In this document: in pieces, positions 10,501-22,039 of the stretch
Layout: the number at the start of each line of letters is the position of its first letter
Numbering within the stretch: the stretch's first letter is position 1
NCBI RefSeq assembly: GCF_036711975.1
Contig: NC_091973.1
Location: 2,046,001 to 2,110,000 of the forward strand
Length of the DNA: 64,000 nt
Direction of reading: 5' to 3'
Source: Onthophagus taurus
Taxonomy: Eukaryota; Arthropoda; Insecta; Coleoptera; Scarabaeidae
Program-made: the position numbers and the translations under genes
The notes under the pieces: generated by a model
Told to the model about the DNA's origin: nothing
Databases searched by the model: none
The model's input: the letters and a program-made list of their open reading frames with translations, nothing else

Positions 10501-12755
10501 AACTTTGTTCCTAATTTGATTCTAAACAACTTTTATTTAAACATTTTTGCGATATAATCATTAATTATGAAGATAACCTCAAAAAATAACATTTTTATAG
10601 CATTGTATAGCGCAATCTGGAGGAAATTTCGAAAATTTGAATTGAAAAATTGATTTTAAATGCCTTTTTAAGCAAATATTATTCGAAACACTTTTCGTGT
10701 TTTAACCATAATTTCTATGTAGTACTGTTCACAGGGAAATTAAAATAATTTGTTATTAATAATCAAGCAAAAATTTTAAAAAATGTTTCAAACGAACTTT
10801 GTTCCTAATTTGATTCCAAACAACTTTTATTTAAACATTTTTGCGATATAATCATTAATTATGAAGATAACCTCAAAAAATAACATTTTTATAGCAGTGT
10901 ATAGCGCAATCTGGAGGAAATTTCGAAAATTTGAATTGAAAAATTGATTTTAAATGCCTTTTTAAGCAAATATTATTCGAAACACTTTTCGTGTTTTAAC
11001 CATAATTCTATGTAGTACTGTTCACAGGAAAATTAAAATAATTTGTTATTAATAATAAAGCAAAAATTTTAAAAAATGTTTCAGACGAACTCTGTTCCTA
11101 ATTTGATTCTAAACAACTTTTATTTAAACATTTTTGCGATATAATCATTAATTATGAAGATAACCTCAAAAAATAACATTTTTATAGCAGTGTAGAGCGC
11201 AATTTGGAGGAAATTTCGAAAATTTGAATTGAAAATTTGATTTTAAATTACTTTTTAAGCAAATATTATTCGAAACACTTTTCGTGTTTTAACCATAATT
11301 TCTATGTAGTACTGTTCACAGGGAAATTAAAATAATTTGTTATTAATAATGAAGCAAAAATTATAAAAAATGTTTCAAACGAACTTTGTTCCTAATTTGA
11401 TTCTAAACAACTTTTATTTAAACATTTTTGCGATATAATCATTAATTATGAAGATAACCTCAAAAAATATCATTTTTATAGCATTGTATAGCGCAATCTG
11501 GAGGAAATTTCGAAAATTTGAATTGAAAAATTGGTTTTAAATGCCTTTTTAAGTAAATATTATTCGAAACACTTTTCGTGTTTCAACCATAATTTCTATG
11601 TAGTACTGTTCACAGGGAAATTAAAATAATTTGTTATTAATAATCAAGCAAAAATTATAAAAAATGTTTCAAACGAACTTTGTTCCTAATTTGATTCTAA
11701 ACAACTTTTATTTAAATATTTTTGCGATACAATCATTAATTATGAAGATAACCTCAAAAAATATCATTTTTATAGCATTGTATAGCGCAATCTGGAGGAA
11801 ATTTCGAAAATTTGAATTGTAAAATTGATTTTAAATGCCTTTTTAAGCAAATATTATTCGAAACACTTTTCGTGTTTTAACCATAATTCTATGTAGTACT
11901 GTTCACAGGAAAATTAAAATAATTTGTTATTAATAATAAAGCAAAAATTTTAAAAAATGTTTCAGACGAACTCTGTTCCTAATTTGATTCTAAACAACTT
12001 TTATTTAAACATTTTTGCGATATAATCATTAATTATGAAGATAACCTCAAAAAATAACATTTTTATAGCAGTGTAGAGCGCAATTTGGAGGAAATTTCGA
12101 AAATTTGAATTGAAAATTTGATTTTAAATTACTTTTTAAGCAAATATTATTCGAAACACTTTTCGTGTTTTAACCATAATTTCTATGTAGTACTGTTCAC
12201 AGGGAAATTAAAATAATTTGTTATTAATAATGAAGCAAAAATTATAAAAAATGTTTCAAACGAACTTTGTTCCTAATTTGATTCTAAACAACTTTTATTT
12301 AAACATTTTTGCGATACAATCATTAATTATGAAGATAACCTCAAAAAATATCATTTTTATAGCATTGTATAGCGCAATCTGGAAGAAATTTCGAAAATTT
12401 GAATTGAAAAATTGATTTTAAATGCCTTTTTAAGCAAATATTATTCGAAACACTTTTCGTGTTTTAACCATAATTTCTATGTAGTACTGTTCACAGGGAA
12501 ATTAAAATAATTTGTTATTAATAATCAAGCAAAAATTTTAAAAAATGTTTCAAACGAACTTTGTTCCTAATTTGATTCTAAACAACTTTTATTTAAACAT
12601 TTTTGCGATATAATCATTAATTATAAAGATAACCTCAAAAAATAACATTTTTATAGCAGTGTAGAGCGCCACCTGGAGGAAATTTCGAAAATTTAAATTG
12701 CAAAATTGATTTTAAATTACTTCTTAAGCAAATATTATTCGAAACATTTTGCTAA
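7560..12755 (+). repeat. ~290-bp satellite, large array (about 18 units)
   Basis: The TACTGTTCACAGGG mark recurs about every 284-296 bp: near 7811, 8092, 8376, 8670, 8962, 9254, 9546, 9842, 10139, 10432, 10728, 11019, 11315, 11606, 11899, 12195 and 12487. Two subtypes occur: units with CTAGCGGAAATTAAG at the left end and units with CTGGAGGAAATTTCG from about 9120 on. Adjacent pairs are sometimes almost identical (for example 7990-8270 and 8270-8555), showing recent local duplication. No coding potential. Confidence 0.95.
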
Positions 12756-13169
12756 ATAATAAAAATTAATAACAAAGAACGTATTTTGTGGCCTCGAATA
12801 ATGAAAAGTGATGAATTGGCACTAAATGATTTTGTGCTGAATCGATTTATTTATGTGATATTCATGTGATTATACCAATATATAAAAGAAATAATCATTT
12901 TTGTGCGTTTTATATATATATTAAATTGATTAATGATTAATAATCAATTAATATATATAAATATTAATATATATATTAATTTGTTGATTAATTACCAACA
13001 AATTTTTAACAAAAATCAATTTGGCTCGTTAGATGGCGCTAGTAGCCGTATATAAATATATGTCTGTAAAGTGTTTGATGTTCTTGACTGAGCCTACGTT
13101 AGCGAATCGCTTCCCACCATTTTTTTAGTGAATTAAAGGTAGATTGAGGATAAATCTAATAAGAATTGT
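12756..13169 (+). promoter_or_regulatory. Upstream region of the UMP-CMP kinase gene
   Basis: After the satellite, an extremely AT-rich patch (about 12905-12995) contains several self-complementary TTAATATATATTAA-type runs. A TATA-like GTATATAAATAT at about 13048-13060 precedes the gene by 110-190 bp, a plausible promoter position. Inference only; no transcript evidence. Confidence 0.4.
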
Positions 13170-13946
13170 ATGATAATGGGTTATGTTTTTAGATATTTTA
13201 TGATCACCGGCTTGAGGAGCAAGTTGAAACAATTTATCAAAATGGTACCAAAGGTTGTATTTGTCCTCGGTGGCCCCGGTGCTGGCAAGGGAACCCAATG
13301 CCAAAACATTGTGCGCGATTTTGGCTTTGTACATCTCTCGGCGGGAGATTTACTCCGCGAGGAAAGAGCTAACCCCAATTCGCAATATGGTGAACTTATT
13401 GAAAATTATATACGTGAAGGGAAAATTGTTCCCGTTGATATTACTTGCAGTTTGTTGGAACGAGCAATGGAAGAATCTGGGAAAGAACGGTTCTTAATTG
13501 ATGGCTTTCCTAGAAATCAAGATAATTTAGAGGGGTGGAACAGAAGGGTTGCAAGTAAAGTGCAGTTATTAATGGTTTTATTTTTCGATTGCCCAATAGA
13601 GGTGAGTTATTTCAATTATTTTTATACAATCATCCTTGAAATAATTGCTATTGAGTTATTAAATAATTTTGTAATGAGCACTTGACCTTGTTTTGTTTTC
13701 CAATGATAAATTTTTTTTTAGATTTGTACGGAAAGGTGCTTAAATAGAGGAGCAGCTGGAAGTGGACGATCGGATGACAACTTAGAAAGTTTAAAGAAAC
13801 GATTTAACACTTATCAAGTGGAAACTAAACCCATCATAGATTATTACCAAAAAATGAACTTGGTGCGTCGCTTGGATGCCTCTTTATCGCCCGATGAAGT
13901 TTTTAATCAAGTCAAAAATGTACTTAACGAATCAAACCTTCAATAA
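13170..13946 (+). CDS. Dak1: UMP-CMP kinase
   Basis: Cytosolic nucleoside monophosphate kinase that phosphorylates UMP and CMP (and dCMP) with ATP in pyrimidine salvage. Exon 1 ends at 13601 (donor GTGAGT); exon 2 is 13722-13946. Visible signatures: P-loop [14 protein letters not shown]-binding [25 protein letters not shown], the FLIDGFPRN Walker-B-like block, and the lid [17 protein letters not shown]. From Met 13242 ([13 protein letters not shown]) the protein is 194 residues, the normal length. Met 13170 or 13200 would add a 24- or 14-residue N-terminal extension, basic in its nearer part. I give the longest frame but consider 13242 a likely start. AATAAA lies at 14135-14140. The last part of exon 2 and the 3' UTR are duplicated at 16347-16770. 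Drosophila's orthologue is Dak1; vertebrates call it CMPK1. Confidence 0.93.
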
Positions 13947-14287
13947 TTTACAGCAAAAAGTAGTTTGTTCTTAGAGACTACAATTACATCACTTAGGCAC
14001 TAACATTCCTACTTTAATTTATTGTTGTAATAATTTTTATATGTTGTAATTATTGTGAATTTATTGTAAATACCTAATTTTTTTTGCAAAATTTCGCTTG
14101 GAATACTTCTGTATATTTATGAAGCTTTTTGTGAAATAAATAACGTTGGTAGGAATTAAATAAAAGGAAATATTGACTCGACACGTTTTTATTTGCTTAT
14201 AGAGATATTGATTTAAACCTAACCTCAAATTTTCGAGAGCCTACAAACAACTTAACCTAAAAAAAAATTAATTAAAAAAAATTTTTT
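13839..14287 (+). repeat. Segment duplicated downstream (kinase 3' end, original copy)
   Basis: This region, from the last ~108 coding bases of the kinase through its 3' UTR and about 140 bp beyond, recurs at 16347-16775 with small indels. The two copies bracket the modular repeat block 14290-16335. Confidence 0.85.
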
Positions 14288-14289
14288 AG

Positions 14290-16335
14290 GTTGTTTTGGA
14301 TCACACCGAGTTTCTTATTTCTTATATCATGGACAATACTCAGAAATCGGAGCATATTATAAAAAAACTTTTAGAATAAAAGTTGTAGCAAATTTTATTC
14401 TTGACAATATTGCTCTCTTTAATTTTTGCTCTCAGATGCATAAATATCGAGCAAAATACAAAAATATGCTGAATTCGTAGTTATACGTTGTTAATGGTAT
14501 CACTCCGGATTCTGAGCATGAAACCAAGCCTACCCTGCTCATAATTTATGGAAGAAATATCTCGGCCGACTTCGAAGACGTCGGCCGCCCATAAATATCT
14601 TCATGATGCTCGGGGCGGCCGACGTCTTCGAAGTCGGCCGAGATTATTTCTTATATCATAAACAATACTCAGGAATCAGAGCATATTATAAAAAAACTTT
14701 TAGAACGAAAGTTGTAGCAAATTTTATTCTCAACAATATTGCTCTCTTTCATTTTTTCTTTCAGATGCATAAATATCGAGCAAAATACAAAAATATGCTG
14801 AATTCGTAGTTTTACGTTGTTAATGATATCACTCCGGATTCTAAGCATGATACCAAGCCTACCCTGCTTATAATTTATGGAAGAAATATCTCGGCCGACT
14901 TCGAAGACGTCGGCCGCCCATAAATATCTTCATGATGCTCGGGGCGGCCGACATCTTCGAAGTCGGCCGAGATTATTTCTTATATCATGAACAATACTCA
15001 GGAATCGGAGCATATTATAAAAAAACTTTTAGAACAAAAGTTGTAGCAAATTTTATTCTCAACAATATTGCTCTCTTTTATTTTTGCTCGCAGATAGATA
15101 AATATCGAGAAAAATACAAAAATATGCTGAATTCGTAGTTTTACGTTATTAATGGTATCACTCCGGATTTTGAGTATGAAACCAAGCCTACCCTGCTCAT
15201 AATTTATGGAAGAAATATCTCGGCCGACGTCTTCGAAGTCGGCCGCCCATAAATATCTTCATGATGCTCGGGGCGGCCGCCGTCTTCGAAGTCGGCCGAG
15301 ATTATTATAAGATTATATTATAAGAAATAATCTCGGCCGACTTCGAAGATGTCGGCCGCCCCGAGCATCATGAAGATATTTATGGGCGGCCGACGTCTTC
15401 GAAGTCGGCCGAGATTATTTCTTATATCATGAACAATACTTAGGAATCGGAGCATGTTATAAAAAAACTTTTGGAACAAAAGTTGTAGCAAATTTTATTC
15501 TCAACAATATTGCTCTCTTTCATTTTTGCTCTCAGATGCATAAATATCGAGAAAAATACAAAAATATGCTGAATTCGTAGTTTTGCGTTGTTAATGGTAT
15601 CACTCCGGATTCTGAACATGAAACCAAGCCTACCCTGCTCATAATTTATGGAAGAAATATCTCGGCCGACTTCGAAGACGTCGGCCGCCCACAAATATTG
15701 TTCATGATGCTCGGGGCGGCCGACGTCTTCGAAGTCGGCCGAGATTATTATAAGATTATATTATAAGAAATAATCTCGGCCGACTTCGAAGATGTCGGCC
15801 GCCCCGAGCATCATGAAGATATTTATGGGCGGCCGACGTCTTCGAAGTCGGCCGAGATTATTTCTTATATCATGAACAATACTTAGGAATCGGAGCATGT
15901 TATAAAAAAACTTTTGGAACAAAAGTTGTGGCAAATTTTATTCTCAACAATATTGCTCTCTTTCATTTTTGCTCTCAGATGCATAAATATCGAGAAAAAT
16001 ACAAAAATATGCTGAATTCGTAGTTTTACGTTATTAATGGTATCACCCCGGATTCTGAGCATGAAGCCAAGCCTACCCTGCTCATAATTTATGGAAGAAA
16101 TATCTCGGCCGACTTCGAAGACGTCGGCCGCCCATAAATAATGTTCATGATGCTCGGGGCGGCCGACGTCTTCGAAGTCGGCCGAGATTATTTCTTATAT
16201 CATGAACAATACTTAGGAATCGGAGCATGTTATAAAAAAACTTTTAGAACAAAAATTGTAGCAAATTTTATTCTCAATAATATTGCTCTCTTTCATTTTT
16301 GCTCTCAAATGCATAAATATTAATTTGTTAAATTT
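14290..16335. repeat. Modular palindromic repeat block (long-module type)
   Basis: About five long modules, each starting GAGATTATTTCTTATATCAT, running through AAAGTTGTAGCAAATTTTAT and TTTGCTCTCAGATGCATAAA to CCTACCCTGCTCATAATTTA, are separated by facing pairs of the GC-rich core (GGCCGA, CGT, CTTCGAAG, TCGGCC). The spacer between facing cores contains ATCATGAAGATATTTATGGG. Two head-to-head junctions (centres near 15314 and 15759) create long palindromes. Short frames across the cores are repeat artefacts. Confidence 0.9.
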
Positions 16336-16346
16336 TATTAATTTTT

Positions 16347-16775
16347 GATTATTATCAAAAAATGAACTTCATGCGTCTCTTGGATACCTCTTTATCTTCA
16401 ATAATTTACAACAAAAAGTAGTTTGTTCTTAGAGACTACAATTACATCACTTAGGTACTAACATTTTTACTTTAATTTATTGTTGTAATAATTTTTATAT
16501 GTTGTAATTATTGTGAATTTATTGTAAATACCTAATTTTTTTTGCAAAATTTCGCTTGGACTTAGAATACTTCTGTATATTTATGAAGCTTTTTGTGAAA
16601 TAAATAACGTTGGTAGGAATTAAATAAAAGGAAATATTGACTCGAAGGTTTTTATTTATTTATTTATCAAGGAACATTAAAATAATTCAACCTAAGCAGA
16701 GATATTGATTTATCCTAACCTCAAATTTTCGAGAGCCAACAAACAACTTAACCTAAAAAAAAATAAATTAATCTT
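16347..16775 (+). pseudogene. Duplicated 3' end of the UMP-CMP kinase gene
   Basis: A copy of 13839-14287. It starts in coding sequence (ATTATCAAAAAATGAACTTC), has lost most of the codons between LDASLS and the C terminus, and keeps the 3' UTR including the polyadenylation signal region near 16600. It abuts the Sec6 start at 16781, so this duplicated tail now forms part of the Sec6 upstream region. Confidence 0.8.
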
Positions 16776-16780
16776 AAAAA

Positions 16781-19700
16781 ATGTCTTCAAACGATCGTAA
16801 GTACCCCTTAAATGAATAAACTTTCGATAAACTCCCATTAAATCTTCAGAAAAACACAAATTCAACATGAAAGATTCCAATGCCGAAGCGAAAAAAAAGT
16901 CATTAAAACTTTTAAAAGACGTCTTTCAAAGTCCTGGCCAATTAGACAAAATTGAACACCACAAAAGAACAGTAATAAGAAACAAACCATCAGTGGAAGG
17001 TTTTTTTAGGTTAAGTTTTGGTTCAGAACCCTGCATACAAAGCGAAAAGACCCTCGAAAGATGTTTAAAAGAAGCCCAAGAAATTGGGCAAAGCTTAAAA
17101 CACGCAATAAACACCTTTCCTAAAGTTGAAGTCCTTTATGGCGGTTTAAACGAGCTTCGAGAAGAAAATATGCGCCACTCTCAATACGTAACAGCCCGAG
17201 AAAACTTAAAACACATATTTACCGTACCCGAAAGCGTTGAGAGAACTGAAAAATGGATAAACGAAGGGAAATTATTGCATACTCACCAGTGTTTGAGGGA
17301 TTTAGAAAACTCCCGTGATGCTTTACTTTATGAGTTACACCGTTTACCCAATCAATCGACGTTCGATAAAAACATGCTTAGCGCGTGTTTTAAAGACGTC
17401 GAAGTACTTTCTGTTAAATTAGAAAAACAGTTAAAATTAATTTTAAGTCGTACTTTAAATACAGTGAGAAAAGAACCCACCGTCATTGTAACAGCTTTAA
17501 GAATCGTTGAACGGGAGGAGAAATTAGACGAGGAGGCGCAACTCCATAAAGAAAAAACCTCCTTCTCAAGACCCGGGAGGCCTAAGGAATGGAGAAAAAT
17601 GGCTTTTGAAGTATTCGAAAAAGCCGTCGCTACACGGATTGAGGGTACTCAAGTCGATGAGAGAGAAAATAATAAAATGTGGCTTGTTACTTACTTAGAA
17701 TTAACGAGGCAATTGATTTTGGAAGATTTAAGAGTTGTTAAAACACTTTGTGTCCCTTGTTTCCCCGAAAAATATAACATTGTTGATGCTTATGTTAGAA
17801 TGTACCATAATTGTTTACGAAGACATGTAAAAAAACTAAATATTTTCGTTATTTACTTTTTAAAATACCTCATTTTAGTTGCAAGAAATTATTCAAAACG
17901 GTTTGGAAGGAAATGAGTATGTTTCAATCTTAAGTTGGACTCTAAATACTTACAAATCTGAAGAATTGATGGGTCACCCTGATTTAGCAAGATCCACACA
18001 AAATTTAGAACCACTCTTACCCGACGGCGTGTTAGAAACGTTACAACAAAAATACCTCAAAGTAAAGAACTAATTAATTTAGGTTTTCATTTCATTTATC
18101 GCCTTTTATGACTCAGTACTGCAAGAACTTTTTTATCAAGCATTTTTTCATTATCAAGTAATTTATACATTAGTAAACCATTCCAATTCATTTAGTTTCT
18201 AATTCATACTATACATGTAAAGGTTATTAATTTTTTATTATTTTTAGAACATTGAAAAAGATTATACAGAGTGGTTAGGAAATGCTATATCACAAGAAAA
18301 ACTTGAATGGATGTCAACCAACGATCCTGCAATTGAAACAACAAGGGCCACAGTTCCGGTTGTTATTTATCAAATGATTCATCAAGTTTTATCTGTAACT
18401 CAAACAATAAGGTACTAACAAATTAGTATTTTGATTATAAAAAGAGACACAAAAAAAATTTTAGAACGAAAGTTGTAGCAAATTTTATTCTTAACAATAT
18501 TGCTCTCTTTCACTTTTGCTCTCAAATGCATAAATATTGAGAAAAGTGCGAAAATTTGCTAAATTCGTGGTTCTACAATTTATTAATGGTAACACTCGGG
18601 AATCGGAGCATATTACAAAAAAACTTTTAGAACCAAAGTTGTAGCAAACTTTATTCTCAACAACATTGCTCTCTTTCATTTTTGCTCTCAGATGCATAAA
18701 TAGCGAGTAAAATACAAAAATATGCTGAAATCGTAGTTTTACGTTGTTAATAGTATCACTCCGGATTCTGAGCATGAAACCAAGCCTACCCTGCTCATAG
18801 TTTATGGAAGAAATATCTCGGCCGACTTCGAAGACGTCGGCCGCCCATAAATATTCTTCGTGATGCTCGGGGCGGCCGACGTCTTCGAAGTCGGCCGAGA
18901 TTATTTCTTATATCATGAACAAAACTCAGGAATCGGAGCATGTTATAAAAAAACTTTTAGATCGAAAATTGTAGCAAATTTTATTCTCAACAACATTGCT
19001 CTCTTTCATTTTTGCTCTCAAATGCATAAATATCAAGAAAAGTACGAAAATATCAAAATTTGCTAAATTCGTGGTTCTACAAGTTCTTAATGGTAGCACT
19101 TTGGAATCAGAGCATATAACAAAAAAACTTTTAGAACCAAAGTTGTAGCAAACTTTATTCTCAACAACATTGCTCTCTTTCATTTTTGCTCTCAGATGCA
19201 TAAATATCGAGTAAAATACAAAAATATGCTGAAATCGTAGTTTTACGTTGTTAATAGTATCACTCCGGATTCTGAGCATGAAACCAAGCCTACCCTGCTC
19301 ATAGTTTATGGAAGAAATATCTCGGCCGACTTCGAAGACGTCGGCCGCCCATAAATATCTTCGTGATGCTCGGGGCGGCCGACATCTTCGAAGTCGGCCG
19401 AGATTATTTCTTATATCATGAACAATACTCAAGAATCGGAGCACGTTATAAAAAAACTTTTAGAACGAAAATTGTAGCAAATTTTATTCTCAACAACATT
19501 GCTCTCTTTCATTTTTGCTCTCAAATGCATAAATATCAAGAAAAGTACGAAAATATCAAAATTTGCAAAATTCGTGGTTCTACAAGTTCTTAATGGTAGC
19601 ACTTTGGAATCAGAGCATATAACAAAAAAGAATTTAGAACAAAAGTTGTAGCAAATTTTGTTCTCAACAATATTGCTCTCTTTCATTTTTGCTCTCAAAT

Positions 19701-21777
19701 GCATAAATATCAAGAAAAGTACGAAAATATCAAAATTTGCTAAATTCGTGGTTCCACAAGTTCTTAATGGTAGCACTTTGGAATCAGAGTATATAACAAA
19801 AAAAAATTTAGAACAAAAGTTGTAGCAAATTTTGTTCTCAACAATATTGCTCTCTTTCATTTTTGCTCTCAGATGCATAAATATTGAGAAAAGTACGAAA
19901 ATATCAAAATTTGCAAAATTCGTAGTTCTACAAGTTCTTAATGGTAGCACTTTGGAATCAGAGCATATAACAAAAAAGAATTTAGAACAAAAGTTGTAGC
20001 AAATTTTGTTCTCAACAATATTGCTCTCTTTCATTTTTGCTCTCAGATGCATAAATATTGAGAAAAGTACGAAAATATCAAAATTTGCAAAATTCGTGGT
20101 TCTACAAGTTCTTAATGGTAGCACTTTGGAATCAGAGCATATAACAAAAAAACTTTTAGAACAAAAGTTGTTGCAAATTTTATTCTCAACAACATTGCTC
20201 TCTTTCATTTTTGCTCTCAAATGCATAAATATCAAGAAAAGTACGAAAATATCAAAATTTGCTAAATTCGTGGTTCCACAAGTTCTTAATGGTAGCACTT
20301 TGGAATCAGAGTATATAACAAAAAAAAATTTAGAACAAAAGTTGTAGCAAATTTTGTTCTCAACAATATTGCTCTCTTTCATTTTTGCTCTCAGATGCAT
20401 AAATATTGAGAAAAGTACGAAAATATCAAAATTTGCAAAATTCGTAGTTCTACAAGTTCTTAATGGTAGCACTTTGGAATCAGAGCATATAACAAAAAAG
20501 AATTTAGAACAAAAGTTGTAGCAAATTTTGTTCTCAACAATATTGCTCTCTTTCATTTTTGCTCTCAGATGCATAAATATTGAGAAAAGTACGAAAATAT
20601 CAAAATTTGCAAAATTCGTGGTTCTACAAGTTCTTAATGGTAGCACTTTGGAATCAGAGCATATAACAAAAAAACTTTTAGAACAAAAGTTGTTGCAAAT
20701 TTTATTCTCAACAACATTGCTCTCTTTCATTTTTGCTCTGAAATGCATGAATATCAAGAAAAGTACAAAAATACGAAAATTTGCTAAATTTCTAATTTTT
20801 CAAATTTATTTAATTTAATTTTTCAGTCAAGATATAACAAACAAAGCTTTCATTGTGAGCATAGAACAAGTTTTAAAATACGGCGAACAATACAAAGAGG
20901 CCATCATCGAATACAGAAATAAACTCCTTGAAGATAGAAACCAAGTAATGCATTTCACGTATCACATGATAACCATCGTAAATAATTGCAAAGAAATCAT
21001 CGATATTGGGGAACAATTAAAAAAATTTTATTGGAAACCAAATCACAACCAACAAATAAGTGCAATCAAAACATTCCCAGTTTATTTTGACGTAAGTATT
21101 AATTAACAAAAAATAATTTTTCATAACACATCTTTTAATAAAAGGAATTACGCAAAGAATCATCAAAATATCTCTTAGACGAAGTATTTATGGACGTTTC
21201 AAAACATTTCGATGACCTATTCACGCCGAGATGGATCGGAAACAACATCCCAGTAGACACAATTTGCGCCACATTCGACGATTACTTCCAAGATTATAAT
21301 CGCCTCTTAGAAACAAACTTAGAAGAAGTCATATCCGAGGCAAAAATGTCAGTTGCAAAACGTTACATAACGGCTATGTTATCGAAAAAGATGGCGTTCA
21401 AAACATTTGATGAATGCCAAAAAGCCGCCGCACAAATTGTAAAAGAACTCGATCAATTTAAACGCGTTTTCGACGCTATCGCGCATCAGATCCGCGATGA
21501 AGATGAGAACTTGGAAACGATTACCACGTTAACGGAAGTGTTAAAAGCGCAGGACGATATGATTTCGTTCGATTTGCACAACATTGTTGAGAAATATCCC
21601 AACATAACCGAAGATCATTTATTGAGGTTATTGTTTTTACGCGGTGATTTACCAAAATCTGATTTAAAGGAGAAAGTTGTTTTTGCAATGAAATCAGCAA
21701 AACCGAAAATTGGCGATGGAAAAAACGTTTTTGATGACTTGAAATTTACCACATTGTTGGGCAAATTGAATTTATAA
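16781..21777 (+). CDS. Sec6: Exocyst complex component 3 (Sec6)
   Basis: Subunit of the exocyst, which tethers secretory vesicles to the plasma membrane; Sec6 contacts other subunits and t-SNAREs. Six exons join in phase to 745 residues, the usual length: 16781-16796, 16850-17826, 17879-18061, 18248-18411, 20827-21091 and 21145-21777. Diagnostic blocks: WINEGKLLHTHQCLRDLENS, LPNQSTFDKNM, LILSRTLNTVRKEPTVIVTA, RIEGTQVDERENNKMWLV, LTRQLILEDLRVVKTLCVPC and, near the end, AKRYITAMLSKKM. I chose ATG 16781 because its 16-nt exon, spliced with GTAAGT, continues in frame into the next exon; Met 16867 is a fallback. Intron 4 (2.4 kb) is swollen by repeats, the others are 50-190 bp. AATAAA at 21969-21974. 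Confidence 0.93.
18455..19480. repeat. Long-module repeats in Sec6 intron 4
   Basis: Copies of the long AT-rich module, two of them joined to paired GC-rich cores (about 18817-18900 and 19320-19400). The rest continue into the tandem array to the right. The first copy (about 18455-18600) lacks a core, showing that the AT module also exists alone. Confidence 0.85.
19480..20790. repeat. 174-bp tandem array in Sec6 intron 4 with higher-order structure
   Basis: The ACTTTGGAATCAGAG mark recurs every 174 bp (19601, 19775, 19949 and on). Sequence variants repeat every three units (522 bp): the variant with TTGTTGCAAATTTTATTCTC appears near 20160 and again near 20682. The unit equals the AT-rich part of the long module without the GC core. 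Because 174 is a multiple of three, a 442-codon frame stays open on the minus strand; I regard it as an artefact. Confidence 0.9.
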
Positions 21778-22039
21778 CACATAGCTAATCATCAAAATAA
21801 GTCAACTAAAAGGAAATAATTTAATATTAATTATATTATAAAATAATACTTGGGTGTAATGTGTTTTAAAGCTTTATTGTATCTAAATTACGTGTAATAT
21901 ATAGTAACGCATACATAACTATGTTTAATCTTTGTAAAAATATTTATTATTGTTTTCATATGTAATCAAATAAAATTTAGGAATATATAATTAGTTATAA
22001 TAACATTATATTTTCTCCCAAATCTGCCTTCCTTATGTT

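Noticed and set aside
12905-12995. AT-rich palindromic patch as a replication origin or structural RNA
   Set aside because: Simple TTAATATATATTAA-type runs arise readily in AT-rich insect DNA; nothing specific supports a function.
19429-20757. 442-codon minus-strand frame made of a 58-residue repeat
   Set aside because: It exists because the 174-bp monomer is a multiple of three and lacks stops in that frame. It lies inside a Sec6 intron, and the plus strand is similarly open in places. No protein-like conservation pattern.
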